Of a DNA stretch of 37,814 nt, positions 28,749-37,662 are shown one piece after another (the stretch's first letter is position 1; each line of letters opens with the position of its first letter). The stretch is from a virus. The stretch is taken from positions 1 through 37,814 of the IMG/VR virus record IMGVR_UViG_3300049914_000198, one strand, 5' to 3'. Both the position numbers and the translations under genes were made by a program. The notes below the pieces were generated by a model that ran no database searches, was not told the DNA's origin, and saw nothing but the letters and a program-made list of their open reading frames with translations.

Positions 28749-31050
28749 TAAAATACTCCTTAAACGCTTCTTTCGTTATTCTTAAACCCGCGAATCCGTA
28801 CACACGCAGCCCGCCCATATTCCTGCGGCTAACAATTATCTGCGGGCACGTGGCCAAAAAATTCCGGCAGAAACTTTCCTTGAACCCATGCTGTCTTCCC
28901 TGATTTATGCACCACAGTTTCCACAAATCAAACAACTGGTCTTTAGAAACCCATGCTCTTTCAGGGTCTTCAGGTGGTTTAACCAGTTCTATACAATCAT
29001 TCGCAAAGGCAAACGTGGGTGAGGCTATATCTCTATAATTTAAAAAGGCTTCTTTCGATGCCCCTGGTATGCAGAACCTCCCTGAAAGTCGCAGGTCTTT
29101 TAGTCCCCGTAGGGCGAAGTTAATTAATTTTCCTGCTGCTGCGTCTTGCTCTAATCTAGGTTTTAGGGAAAAATCTTCCCTACCCTCATAACTGTTTTCA
29201 AAGGTTATAATATTTAATCTTCGTTCAAGTGCCCTTGCGTGGTCTGTAAATGCGGGCAACTCATTCATAGAAATTGTAAAACGACAGGGGAGCCGACCAC
29301 TTATTATGTCCTTAAATTTTTGATTTATGGCTATTTTATCACCAGAAACAATACTAAGCAATTTTTCTAAAACTACCTCGGCTTCTCCTTTTCGCGGGCT
29401 TCTTGCGTCGCCAACAAGAATAGACAGTTTGCCAAGAAGAAGGGAATTTCCAAATTCACCCGCCATAGTGGTGAAAGAAGTTGAAGAACATTGTCTCTCT
29501 CCTATCATAGCCTGGAACGCGTCCAATACCGTTGACTTTCCTGAAGAAGTCCTACCATGAAACAGCATTAATTTTTCATATGACCTATCGGGGACACAAT
29601 TATAGCCGAACCATTGAGCAAGTAGTCTTATTTTTTCTGTGTCATTGTTAAAAATTTCTCCCAAAAACTTATCCCATATCATACTCTCTGCGTTTTCATC
29701 GAAGTTGTATGGTAATACATAAGTGGTAAAGAATTCTGGCGTGGGGTCATATAAAACTATTTTTCCTTCGAGATATTCACGGAAATCTAAAATCCCATTT
29801 TGAAAGGTCATCAAATCTAGAGGAGCGGGGCGGGGTTTGTCGGTGAACCAAATTGGGGCCACGACTTTCGGGGGGCACCACAGGCCAAAATCTTTATTGG
29901 TCATTGCGTCTATTATATCACGTATTTTTGCACTTGTAGGTTTATAGGGTTGGACAGTTATATCACCACTTAGAGATTTGTGATAATAGTTCTTCCCCGA
30001 AAGAAAGCTATATATTTGCCCTTTAAGTGTGTCCATGTCTATCTGGTCATAGCATTTTCCAGTGAACTCGACCCACTGTTGTTTATAATTTCTGATAAGG
30101 ATGTGTCCATTTTTCATTTTCTCCTGTTTAATCCATGCTTCGGCAATCGTTGAGGCCACATCGTCCTCAAAGATATCTGGGTTGCTGGTACTATTACCAG
30201 ATTTTAAAATATAATCCTTTAGGATTTCTGCTATAAGCCCGTGTTGGTTTTTCCACGCTCGTAAATCTTTCACACCTTCGGGGGGTAAAACTTTAACAAC
30301 ATTCTTACAAATATCCTTCAGGGCAGCGAAAGCAGATTCCATACCCTTTACGCCGGCACCGGAATCATTTTCTCCAATGATTACAACATCTCTCCCAGCG
30401 AGTAAATTCCGCAATAGGGGGATACCGCCTTCTGCACTTGGTCTACCAACAGTTGTGAAACCCAAATCCTGACCAGCGGCAACATCAGAAGCACCTTCAA
30501 CAACCAAGATGGGCGATTCAGAGGGAATGAGAACTGTCTTCTGGCCTTTACTATAATTGGATTGTGGTCTAAGAATATGGAGATGTCCCAATTCGAGTGT
30601 CTTAACGCTTCCTTTGGATATATGAACACAAACGATTGCACCTGGGTTATCGGGATTCGCCGCAGGTAAAAGACATCCGTCCGCTTTCCCACAAAGAGGA
30701 CATGGCTGTTCTTTGCTAACTCTAATCCAGTTATGTTTCCCGCTGACATATTTTTCTCCTGTATCCTGGTTATTTAAAACGTAGGTTAGACCCCGCTTCG
30801 ATTCGCTGCCACGCAGCATTAATTTTTTCCCGTTGTCGAACCGCTCCATCAGGCCGATAATTTTTCCGGTTTCATCACGCTCAGGAAAAATCCAGGACTG
30901 GTGTTTTGGGTAAAACCCCACCTCTAAAAGCTGAAGAGACTCTATGGTTACTCCGAGTTCCTCAGAGAGTAATTTTAAAATCCCTGGGAAACGGAGCACG
31001 TTGTTTTTAAATTTATTATGTAGCTCTGATAAGTTTGGCTTATCGGGCAT
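28741..31050 (-). CDS. Primase-helicase (TOPRIM plus SF3/D5-type)
   Basis: 769 residues with a strong AAGGAG site. Residues about 105-145 hold a zinc-type segment (CPLC at 117-120 and CVH at 141). A TOPRIM domain follows: LVVEGASD (E185) and VVIIGENDSGAG (D229), the catalytic pattern of DnaG-like primases. The C-terminal half is an SF3 helicase: Walker A GRTSSGKS (499-506, K505), Walker B-like LSILVGDAR, motif C FTISMNELP, and the arginine-finger-like RALERRLNIITF. It would unwind DNA and make primers at the fork with the family A polymerase. Fused primase-helicases of this kind are typical of phages without a separate host-type DnaB. The call is very firm. Confidence 0.93.
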   Translation of the reverse strand: MPDKPNLSELHNKFKNNVLRFPGILKLLSEELGVTIESLQLLEVGFYPKHQSWIFPERDETGKIIGLMERFDNGKKLMLRGSESKRGLTYVLNNQDTGEKYVSGKHNWIRVSKEQPCPLCGKADGCLLPAANPDNPGAIVCVHISKGSVKTLELGHLHILRPQSNYSKGQKTVLIPSESPILVVEGASDVAAGQDLGFTTVGRPSAEGGIPLLRNLLAGRDVVIIGENDSGAGVKGMESAFAALKDICKNVVKVLPPEGVKDLRAWKNQHGLIAEILKDYILKSGNSTSNPDIFEDDVASTIAEAWIKQEKMKNGHILIRNYKQQWVEFTGKCYDQIDMDTLKGQIYSFLSGKNYYHKSLSGDITVQPYKPTSAKIRDIIDAMTNKDFGLWCPPKVVAPIWFTDKPRPAPLDLMTFQNGILDFREYLEGKIVLYDPTPEFFTTYVLPYNFDENAESMIWDKFLGEIFNNDTEKIRLLAQWFGYNCVPDRSYEKLMLFHGRTSSGKSTVLDAFQAMIGERQCSSTSFTTMAGEFGNSLLLGKLSILVGDARSPRKGEAEVVLEKLLSIVSGDKIAINQKFKDIISGRLPCRFTISMNELPAFTDHARALERRLNIITFENSYEGREDFSLKPRLEQDAAAGKLINFALRGLKDLRLSGRFCIPGASKEAFLNYRDIASPTFAFANDCIELVKPPEDPERAWVSKDQLFDLWKLWCINQGRQHGFKESFCRNFLATCPQIIVSRRNMGGLRVYGFAGLRITKEAFKEYFNG

Positions 31051-31144
31051 AAATCTCCTTTAAGGAAAAATAGATGCCTGTTGGGTCAGGCCGACAGGCA
31101 GCGGCCAATCAACGTATTTATCACGCCACCGATAAATACGGGGG
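31051..31144 (-). promoter_or_regulatory. Two-hairpin leader of the primase gene
   Basis: On the transcribed minus strand two hairpins precede the primase ribosome site. The first is a perfect 10-bp inverted repeat CGTATTTATC/GATAAATACG (31113-31140, 8-base loop). The second is GCCTGT/ACAGGC (31076-31099) followed by ATCTATTTTT, which looks like a weak intrinsic terminator or attenuator. It may lower primase expression relative to the upstream replication genes. Confidence 0.5.
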
Positions 31145-31351
31145 CTAATCCACTTCTTCCATAGTTACCTTGATATGTGTACCAAGCGGCCTATATTTAA
31201 AAGCACTAATCATAAGATGCAAAGGCGAAAGACTCGCAGAGAAAGATGCCTCACCCTCATCCACATATCCTTTTATCCTGTGGCACCCGCCTTCATAAGA
31301 AGATAGTATAAATGTTTTTTCTATTTTAGTGCGTACATTTTCTGTTGTCAT
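31145..31351 (-). CDS. Hypothetical 68-aa protein
   Basis: 68 residues, MTTENVRTKIEKTFILSSYE, preceded by CAGGAAA. Mixed alpha/beta, basic N-terminus, GTHIKVTMEEVD C-terminus. No known motif. It lies between the DUF669-like protein and the hairpin leader of the primase gene. It could be a small replication accessory. Confidence 0.55.
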   Translation of the reverse strand: MTTENVRTKIEKTFILSSYEGGCHRIKGYVDEGEASFSASLSPLHLMISAFKYRPLGTHIKVTMEEVD

Positions 31352-31369
31352 ATTTTCCTGCCTTTTCAG

Positions 31370-32173
31370 TTAAAACACAAACACCAAGCTCGCTACTTTT
31401 TCCTTAATCTTATACCACTCGTCTGGAGTAATATCGGCATCGGCTTTATTTCCGGCGATTTCCTCAATCACACAGAGCCGAGTATCCTCGACCTTTTTCT
31501 GGTCAACATCTTTCTGCCAGAGTTCCTGGTTAGTTATGTAAGCAAATGCCTCTTCCATGCTGCATTTACCGCCAGGTGCAGCCGGAACTTTTGGGGTCGT
31601 GGGTTTTCTCATGGGTACTTTTCCCGGAGCTACAACCGGATTTACAACCGGAACCGCGGGCTTTTTACCCGGAACTGCGGGCGTAGCTTTCGGTGCAACC
31701 GCGGGCTTCATAGATTTTCCACCGAGGGCTTTAGCAAATTTCGCTTGCATTGCTTTTACGGCATCAGGTTCCAGTTTGCTAACCTTACGGCCTGGAATAG
31801 CATCGTATTCGGAAAGCCAAGTTACCTGAATCTGTTGCTTACCGTTATACTCCCGTTCTTCAACGCGGAACTGAACCTGTTTTTCAGCGAATTCCATGTT
31901 ATCCAAATCAACGAGGCTAACTCCGTCCCAGCCAAGCACAGTCTCAACCTGTTTACAATTCAGAGTTTTATCGCCCTTACCATCTACCAAAACCATATAG
32001 GTGTCAATTTCAGGTTTATCCTGGAGGCCGACCCACGCGGGTTGTTCTCCGTCTGTGTCCCAGAATTCATCAGCGACTAAATTTGCTGCGAGTTGCGGAA
32101 ACCCATTTTTCGATGAATTTACTGCCGCGTTTAAAACTCTCCCGCGGTACGTTCCTGCATTACTAATTCTCAT
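31370..32173 (-). CDS. DUF669/SSB-like single-strand binding or recombination accessory
   Basis: 267 residues with AAGGAG before ATG 32173. An N-terminal beta-rich domain ([53 protein letters not shown]) resembles the OB-like domain of phage DUF669 proteins, encoded next to Sak4-type ATPases. Residues about 153-203 form a proline-, lysine- and alanine-rich linker ([20 protein letters not shown]), then a helical acidic-end domain ([20 protein letters not shown]). It is likely to bind single-stranded DNA for replication or recombination. Direct neighbour of the SEC-C and Sak4 genes. The class is inferred from pattern and context. Confidence 0.6.
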   Translation of the reverse strand: MRISNAGTYRGRVLNAAVNSSKNGFPQLAANLVADEFWDTDGEQPAWVGLQDKPEIDTYMVLVDGKGDKTLNCKQVETVLGWDGVSLVDLDNMEFAEKQVQFRVEEREYNGKQQIQVTWLSEYDAIPGRKVSKLEPDAVKAMQAKFAKALGGKSMKPAVAPKATPAVPGKKPAVPVVNPVVAPGKVPMRKPTTPKVPAAPGGKCSMEEAFAYITNQELWQKDVDQKKVEDTRLCVIEEIAGNKADADITPDEWYKIKEKVASLVFVF

Positions 32174-32498
32174 TGGTTTGCTCCTTATTAATTTCTTCTG
32201 GTTTATTTTCTGTGAACGACGGACTATTACAACACGGTGTTAGCGGTTCCGTGGAGATTACCCCAGGAACCGTTTCGTCGAACTGTTTCTCGCAGATATC
32301 ACAGGTGTATCTCATCTTGGTTAATCCTCGGCGTTTTTTCTCGTCCATGATTAACTGACACATTTTCTCGTTGGCCACACGGTTGCACACGGCACGTTTC
32401 ATAGGGTCGCCATGACACATTTTGAATTTTAGCCCACTCGCACACGGACACGGTTCGTTTCTCCCTGGTTCGTTACTCGATTTTAGCTGTATTGCCAT
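32163..32498 (-). CDS. SEC-C zinc-motif protein with second zinc ribbon
   Basis: 111 residues from ATG 32498 ([20 protein letters not shown]), with AAGGGAAA upstream. [19 protein letters not shown] is the SEC-C motif, a zinc site known from SecA and many phage proteins, thought to bring metal-dependent recruitment. A second ribbon, [11 protein letters not shown] then TPCCNS, follows at about residues 64-97. The tail is glutamine- and glutamate-rich. It lies between Sak4 and the DUF669-like gene and overlaps the latter by 11 bases, suggesting a joint role in replication or nucleic-acid handling. Function unproven. Confidence 0.7.
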   Translation of the reverse strand: MAIQLKSSNEPGRNEPCPCASGLKFKMCHGDPMKRAVCNRVANEKMCQLIMDEKKRRGLTKMRYTCDICEKQFDETVPGVISTEPLTPCCNSPSFTENKPEEINKEQTNEN

Positions 32499-32500
32499 TT

Positions 32501-33403
32501 TTATTTCCCTTCCGCGAACATAAATTTCCACAGGGAATCATCCCGCATATCTGCAAACGAAATCATCGGCGGCAGGAAATTACCTGATTTTAACTGCCGG
32601 GTCTTTGCCCTGAAGTAAACCTCAGGCTGCGTGTATATCGCCCGCACAGAGCCTCCCGTGGCCTTTTTCTGCTTCGACACTGTGACGTCCTGATAGTTTA
32701 TATAAAGTATATGGTCACTCCACTCGCAGAACAGGGATTCTATTGAGGGTTTTCCCGCATAGAGCCTTGGCCCCTGGCACAAGAAATCTTCTCCGCCGGG
32801 ATTAGCGATTTTATTCGGATTTGCTTGGGCAATCAGGACAACATTTTTCCCTTGTCGAGCGAGGGCATCGCAATCCTGGAGGATAAATCGCATGATATCA
32901 TAAAGATGTTTGTAACCTTCCTTGTAGCCGTAGCCCTCAATATTAGAGGCATACTGCCCACCCTTCATAGGTATTGATTTACACACCTGTTGTTCTGCCA
33001 TGTCCTGAAGGACAGTGACATTATCTATTACTACAGTGTCAAAGTCCTTAAAAATATCAGGCTGCTGCAACACGGCACGCACATCGGCAAAGCTCTCTAC
33101 CCCAGGAATAATTTTCAGGGGTTCTCCTGTAACCGGATGCCTTAGTTTAGTGCAGCCATTATCAAGGTCTAAGAACACAGATTTAGGGCTAAGGGCTGAA
33201 AGAGTTGATTTTCCCATGCCGGTATCAGCATAGAGAAGAACTTTTTCTCCGGCAAATTCCGGCCTGATAGAAGCCACGGAAAATGTTTTCTTCGGCGTGG
33301 CAGAGGCCGCGGGTTTTGCTATCTGGGTCGAGGAGATAGTTCTCTTGGGAACGGACGGCAAACTCGTTGTTTTTTCAGGGGGTTTTCTTTTAGGAATTTC
33401 CAT
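32501..33403 (-). CDS. Sak4-like RecA-fold ATPase
   Basis: 300 residues. The ATPase core shows Walker [10 protein letters not shown] (59-67, K65), Walker B TVVIDN (123-128) and a later NVVLIAQAN strand, as in phage Sak4 recombinases and related AAA_24 proteins. The long N-terminal low-complexity arm (residues 1-40, rich in P, S, K and T) is unusual. The family promotes single-strand annealing together with an SSB. The DUF669-like neighbour fits that partnership. The gene is preceded by a tiny gene and a GTGAG ribosome site. The Sak4 assignment is by motif order; a RecA-like repair role is the alternative. Confidence 0.75.
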   Translation of the reverse strand: MEIPKRKPPEKTTSLPSVPKRTISSTQIAKPAASATPKKTFSVASIRPEFAGEKVLLYADTGMGKSTLSALSPKSVFLDLDNGCTKLRHPVTGEPLKIIPGVESFADVRAVLQQPDIFKDFDTVVIDNVTVLQDMAEQQVCKSIPMKGGQYASNIEGYGYKEGYKHLYDIMRFILQDCDALARQGKNVVLIAQANPNKIANPGGEDFLCQGPRLYAGKPSIESLFCEWSDHILYINYQDVTVSKQKKATGGSVRAIYTQPEVYFRAKTRQLKSGNFLPPMISFADMRDDSLWKFMFAEGK

Positions 33404-33404
33404 A

Positions 33405-33524
33405 TTATTTACTCACTTTCTTACGGGGTTTATTGGCCTTTTTCTTTTTCTTATACATCTCTGGATACATCTCAGGAAATAACTTCCACGGTCTGCATCC
33501 CCAGAGAGGATTATCATCGCTCAT
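33405..33524 (-). CDS. Small lysine-rich 39-aa protein
   Basis: 39 codons from ATG 33524: MSDDNPLWGCRPWKLFPEMY then PEMYKKKKKANKPRKKVSK. An aromatic, acidic start and a polybasic tail, possibly DNA- or RNA-binding. It lies between the nuclease and Sak4 genes. The ribosome site is AAAGGAAAA. No known family. Confidence 0.5.
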   Translation of the reverse strand: MSDDNPLWGCRPWKLFPEMYPEMYKKKKKANKPRKKVSK

Positions 33525-33525
33525 A

Positions 33526-34707
33526 TTATTTTTCCTTTCTGGTACATTCAAATCCCTGCGGGGGATTTTCGGGGTTAATGACTACATGATTATAACACAG
33601 AGATATATACGGGCACTTGTATTTATTTTCGCAGCTATTTTCATTACACCACCAGGCATTAGTTTTATCCATCGTCCTGATAGTATTATACATATTAAAT
33701 AAATCTTTCTCGAACTGCTGTATATCAGCATCGGTGCGGGCAATTTCCTTCGTGCAGAAATAAAACGTGGGTCGCTCCGTAATATCCTGTAGTAAGCGGG
33801 CACCAAACATTTCGGGGGTTTCCCGCAAAGCAAAGGTTCCTTCTTTTTTACCGGGTTCTATTTCGGCAGATGTTCCATTTATAACAGCTACTTCATGGGT
33901 GTTATCTCCTTCAGTTCTCACTTCGAATTTCTGCCCGCAGTAATCCCCCGTTTCCACAAACGATTTACTCTCAGCCTGAGTCAACATCTTCGGCCTAATC
34001 TGCGGCCTGTGCCAAACATCATAGAGCAACTGAATATCGGGATAACCCAACTGTCTTCCCGCCCACATATATAATAGTGTCTGTGTATCCAGCGTAAGAT
34101 GTCTCCAATAATCAGAGTCAGGCTCTACGGAATTACTTGTTGATTTTAACTCTTTGATAAAAACCCCGCGGCTATCAGAAAGAATCTTATCTATTTTTCC
34201 GTTCACACAAACCCGCGGTAATTTTCTCTGCGAGAACGGAGATTTCAGCGGGAGAGAAAATGCTAGTTCCTGGGCAACAACATTCATGTGCTGCGTGCTG
34301 TTAGCCAACGGGCCTTCGGAATCTGCCCCACCACCGTAATACCAGTTATATCCTATCAGGGAATACAACAGGGTTATTCGTTCTACTTCAGCGTCCTCCG
34401 GGGTTTTATTTATAGGCGGCGTAGCGTAGGCATGGTTTAAATATCTGATTACCGCGTCCATGCCGCCGTCGTCCACGAAACCGTGACCTCCGCAAATAGG
34501 ACACTCTCTTCTATCCACTTTGTCTTTACAATCAGGGCATTTATCCCCAGGATTCAGGTTTACTATTTCCTGTATCTTATGCCACGACGTACCATACCGC
34601 TGCGAGTCTGTGTCCTCAATAGGAATTATTCCTTGCCCGTATCGTTTGTGGTAACGCTCTGGGCATGCTTTAAAAGTTCCTATGTGTGTTGCTGATAGAA
34701 TTTGCAT
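33526..34707 (-). CDS. PD-(D/E)XK exonuclease with Fe-S cysteines and DnaJ-like zinc insert
   Basis: 393 residues from ATG 34707 (MQILSATHIGTFKACPERYH), a start that matches Cas4/RecB-type nucleases, where the first cysteine (C15) joins three C-terminal ones (CNENSCENKYKC near the end) to bind an iron-sulfur cluster. Catalytic features: H43, E147, D173 (GKIDKI), E186-L-K188 and Q209 (TLDTQTLLYMW). Residues 57-76 (CPDCKDKVDRRECPICGG) look like a DnaJ-type zinc insert absent from standard Cas4. The enzyme would resect DNA ends for recombination with Sak4. The nuclease class is firm; the zinc insert is read by eye. Confidence 0.8.
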   Translation of the reverse strand: MQILSATHIGTFKACPERYHKRYGQGIIPIEDTDSQRYGTSWHKIQEIVNLNPGDKCPDCKDKVDRRECPICGGHGFVDDGGMDAVIRYLNHAYATPPINKTPEDAEVERITLLYSLIGYNWYYGGGADSEGPLANSTQHMNVVAQELAFSLPLKSPFSQRKLPRVCVNGKIDKILSDSRGVFIKELKSTSNSVEPDSDYWRHLTLDTQTLLYMWAGRQLGYPDIQLLYDVWHRPQIRPKMLTQAESKSFVETGDYCGQKFEVRTEGDNTHEVAVINGTSAEIEPGKKEGTFALRETPEMFGARLLQDITERPTFYFCTKEIARTDADIQQFEKDLFNMYNTIRTMDKTNAWWCNENSCENKYKCPYISLCYNHVVINPENPPQGFECTRKEK

Positions 34708-34708
34708 A

Positions 34709-35176
34709 TTATTTTCTTTCCAGCCAAATATTATAATAGTAATCCAGTTCTTCAACGGAATGTACCAACATATAAATCCCGTTGCTTTTTTCTATCTCCA
34801 ATTTCCTCGCCATCTGGCCGGCAGACCAACGGCCACCCTTCGATGCCTTACACTCGATTTCTATGTGCTGCCCCGTAGGAAGCAAACCAATCAGGTCTCC
34901 ACCGTCGGTAATTCCATAGTGGTAATACCCGCTGATTCCCAACGTACCAGAACCTGTGTTATTTCTCCACACTAAAACCCCGTTTTTCTTGCACCACGCA
35001 ATACAATCAGCGAGTACTTCTGATTCGGGTTTTTCCGGTAGCCCATCGAAAATCGGGTGTGTCGGTATCGAACCATCCTTATGGGTTTCTCGTTTCACTT
35101 TTTCTCCAGTAAGCAAGCATTTAAAAACTGTGTAGCAATCTCTGAGTTTATCGGCTTTAGTATATTTTTTAGGCAT
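34709..35176 (-). CDS. VRR-NUC type nuclease
   Basis: 155 residues. The C-terminal 100 residues follow the VRR-NUC pattern: SEVLADCIAWCKKNGVLVWR, NNTGSG, YHYGITDGGDLIGLLPTGQH and IEIECKASKGGRWSAGQ, with catalytic D (GGD), E and K in the order of the PD-(D/E)XK fold (EIECK). Standalone phage VRR-NUC enzymes cut branched DNA such as Holliday junctions or flaps. The TAATG overlap joins its start to the end of the 58-aa KOW-like gene and it lies just before the Fe-S exonuclease, forming a DNA-processing group. The fold is firm; the substrate is inferred. Confidence 0.8.
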   Translation of the reverse strand: MPKKYTKADKLRDCYTVFKCLLTGEKVKRETHKDGSIPTHPIFDGLPEKPESEVLADCIAWCKKNGVLVWRNNTGSGTLGISGYYHYGITDGGDLIGLLPTGQHIEIECKASKGGRWSAGQMARKLEIEKSNGIYMLVHSVEELDYYYNIWLERK

Positions 35177-35352
35177 TAAATCTTTTTCACCCCGCCAGCC
35201 AAAACTTTAACCACATAGCCTTTTTCTATTTCAAGCGAGAGCACACTTCTTTCAAAACTGTCGTCGCTGCCCGGTTCAATAGCTATAACTTTAGCAAACT
35301 GGTCAAATATCACAGTGTCTCCTACGTTTATTGTGTCATTTTTTATAGACAT
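35176..35352 (-). CDS. KOW/SH3-like 58-aa protein
   Basis: 58 codons from ATG 35352 (MSIKNDTINVGDTVIFDQFA) overlapping the polymerase's last bases. The strand-turn layout INVGDTVIFDQFAKVIAIEP, then YVVKVLAGGVKKI, resembles a small SH3/KOW barrel, used for nucleic-acid or protein binding. AAGGGG is near the start. It is coupled to the VRR nuclease by TAATG. It may assist polymerase or nuclease; not proven. Confidence 0.5.
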   Translation of the reverse strand: MSIKNDTINVGDTVIFDQFAKVIAIEPGSDDSFERSVLSLEIEKGYVVKVLAGGVKKI

Positions 35353-37327
35353 CTGATATTACCCCTTCCACATCCAGCGGCAAACCCTCTGCCCACGCTG
35401 GTTTCGATTTCATAATATTTTTGGCAACCCGCAAACCCATTTTCGGCAAATCTGATAAAATCACAACCTCGTCATGCGAGTGTAAAACCACAGGAAGTTT
35501 TGCTTTTTCCAATTCCAGAATCCAATAACCCAATAGGTCTCTGGCAACAGCCTGAACGATATTCTCCGTTATAGAACCACCCCACAGGTTTCCCCATTGC
35601 CATTTAATCTGGCCCTCATTGTTTAATCGGGTGTGTCTGTAATAAAGTACACGGCCTGAAGGAAGCTGGAGATTTACGGTGCCATTGTGGTTCCAAAAAC
35701 TTAATAACGCGTTTTTTATCGCGGGGTCTATAGCTATTCCAGGCCAGTGGTCTATATTATCAGAAAGGATACTAATAGGTTGATTAGGATATTTTATTAC
35801 TTCCTTAAAACATTTTTCCACAGCCGTCCAAAAATCCGGTATCCTCGAATAAGTACGCCGATAAGTTTTAATAAGACTATCAATAAAATCGAAGTTAAAC
35901 TCACCAGAATCAAATATAGGCCGAAGCTCGTCATTTTCCAGACATCTCTGATAGAACTTTTTACCCCCCATACCAAACCCGCATCCAAGAATCGCGTCTT
36001 TTCCAAATCCTCGTCTGACATCGAGTGTCTTTCTATCGGTATCATTATCAGTCTCCACGGATTTTCTGACCTCAGTACCAAATAATAATGTAGCAAACCG
36101 TGAATAAATATCCTCTCCATTTTTAAACCCTTCGAGCAGGTCGTTTTGGCCGGAGAGCCACGCCAGGATGCGGGCTTCAATCTGTGCAGAATCCGCGATA
36201 ATAAACTGGGTTCCTTCAGGTGCACAGAGTAATTCTCTGACCGCCCGAATGAGTGCGTGTGTTCCTTTTCCATGGCCTTTGCCTCCAAAATTCTGCGGGT
36301 TTATCTTTTCTGTACCACCCCAGCGTCCTGTATGGCCACCATAATAATTCAGCGGTATGCGGAGCAGACCGCCGCTGACCGCGGCCTGTTTGCCTAGGTT
36401 CTCTACTCGCTTAATGTGGAGCGGCCAAGATTTTACGGCCTGTCGCCCGCGGACGAGGTTGCGGACTTTTTCATCAGGATGAGCGAGAAGATATTTTAAT
36501 CCCTCGTCGTTTTTAGCGAGAGCAGGAATGTTTCCGTTTTTCCCCTGCTTCATGGGGATTAGCTCGTCTGCTGGCAATGCGGCAGTAAGTAATTCCACAA
36601 AGGATTTATTTCCTGATAACTCTTTTCCTGTTGCACCTGATTCCTGAACAACGTGTAGCTCTTCCACTATCATATCAGCCTGTAAATCTTTTGCCTTTTC
36701 TACATTGAATTTTATCCGCGGGTTTAAATATAAATCCAGTGTATGCCTTGCGAGTTTTAATTCTGTTTCTGGGTTAGTCAGTAGTGGGAGTAAAATTTTA
36801 AACATCTCAAATATGTCCATCAGGTCTGTTTTATTATAATCACACATTGCCTGTTTTAATTCCGGTGTGAAGTCTTTCCAATGAAGCCCTTTAAATTGTG
36901 CCGTATCCCCTTTTGGCGGCAGTTTATACATTTTAGCCAAATCTTTTAGCTTGTGGGACATGCGGGCATCGTAGTGCTTCGCTAAATCCTTTATATCTAT
37001 TATATATTTAGGAACGATTCCATATTTTTCTTTGAGAACAGTAATGTCGAAGAAAGCGTTGTTGACGACGACTGTGTGTTCGTTCCACGCTCTCGAATTA
37101 TTAAATGCTTTAATGTGTCCAGGTTCTACCCAAAATGGGAATAGCCCTGATTTATCAAAAAATAACGCCCCCAGCCCCAAACATCCCCACCGCGGGTCGC
37201 AGATATATTCTATTGTGGACATTTTCGTTAGGGAGTAATCAGTGTCGTAAAAACTTTCAAAGTCAACGACGAGAATATCTTCGGGGTATCCCACGGAACG
37301 TAATATTTCCTGATAGGTTTGGGTCAT
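35336..37327 (-). CDS. DNA polymerase I family (family A) with 3'-5' exonuclease
   Basis: 663 residues. The exonuclease domain has VDFES (D22, E24), NNAFFD (D94) and Y164-N-K-T-D168. The polymerase domain has motif A ADSAQIEAR (D379), motif B R439-x3-K443-x3-L447-x3-F451 and motif C HSHDE (D619, E620). Position 447, equivalent to E. coli Pol I Phe762, is leucine. Leucine there has been linked to temperate phages and slower, more accurate copying, while Tyr766 is phenylalanine here. The ATG overlaps the HNH stop (ATGA) and has no good ribosome site, so translation probably depends on HNH. It copies the phage genome with the primase-helicase. Family certain. Confidence 0.95.
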   Translation of the reverse strand: MTQTYQEILRSVGYPEDILVVDFESFYDTDYSLTKMSTIEYICDPRWGCLGLGALFFDKSGLFPFWVEPGHIKAFNNSRAWNEHTVVVNNAFFDITVLKEKYGIVPKYIIDIKDLAKHYDARMSHKLKDLAKMYKLPPKGDTAQFKGLHWKDFTPELKQAMCDYNKTDLMDIFEMFKILLPLLTNPETELKLARHTLDLYLNPRIKFNVEKAKDLQADMIVEELHVVQESGATGKELSGNKSFVELLTAALPADELIPMKQGKNGNIPALAKNDEGLKYLLAHPDEKVRNLVRGRQAVKSWPLHIKRVENLGKQAAVSGGLLRIPLNYYGGHTGRWGGTEKINPQNFGGKGHGKGTHALIRAVRELLCAPEGTQFIIADSAQIEARILAWLSGQNDLLEGFKNGEDIYSRFATLLFGTEVRKSVETDNDTDRKTLDVRRGFGKDAILGCGFGMGGKKFYQRCLENDELRPIFDSGEFNFDFIDSLIKTYRRTYSRIPDFWTAVEKCFKEVIKYPNQPISILSDNIDHWPGIAIDPAIKNALLSFWNHNGTVNLQLPSGRVLYYRHTRLNNEGQIKWQWGNLWGGSITENIVQAVARDLLGYWILELEKAKLPVVLHSHDEVVILSDLPKMGLRVAKNIMKSKPAWAEGLPLDVEGVISDVYKK

Positions 37328-37662
37328 GAGTTATGTAATTTTCTGTGGCATCTTTGGCACAGCCACACTATAGTTGTAAGTTTTAAATAATTAGGGTGAT
37401 GGGCCTCTATTTTGAGGGCACCTTTACAGTCACTACAGTATTTTGGTCTTTTTAATTTCCCGTCTCTAATTGCATTGCTTATTTTATGGTGTGCCCTTCT
37501 TTTCAATGGGTGCCTTTTATTGTATAACCTACTGTGTGTATTATGCTCCGGTTTGTGGGATAGATAATATTTTCTGTCCGCCTTCTTTTTCTTATCTGGG
37601 TTCCTCTTGCGGTATTCCCGCATATATCTAGCATGTTTTCTTTTTTCTTTTTCTGTTCTCAT
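37324..37662 (-). CDS. HNH homing-type endonuclease
   Basis: 112 residues. The basic N-terminus (RKHARYMREYRKRNPDKKKK) is typical of phage HNH nickases. The catalytic region reads CSDCKGALKIEAHHPNYLKL then TTIVWLCQRCHRKLH, with HH as the first H, N (HPN) and the last HRKLH, plus two zinc pairs (CSDC, CQRC). Such enzymes are mobile genes or help packaging. Here it lies directly upstream of the polymerase gene, overlapping both neighbours by ATGA and TAATG. Because the polymerase ATG has no site of its own, this insertion is integrated into the operon's translation. Confidence 0.85.
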   Translation of the reverse strand: MRTEKEKRKHARYMREYRKRNPDKKKKADRKYYLSHKPEHNTHSRLYNKRHPLKRRAHHKISNAIRDGKLKRPKYCSDCKGALKIEAHHPNYLKLTTIVWLCQRCHRKLHNS

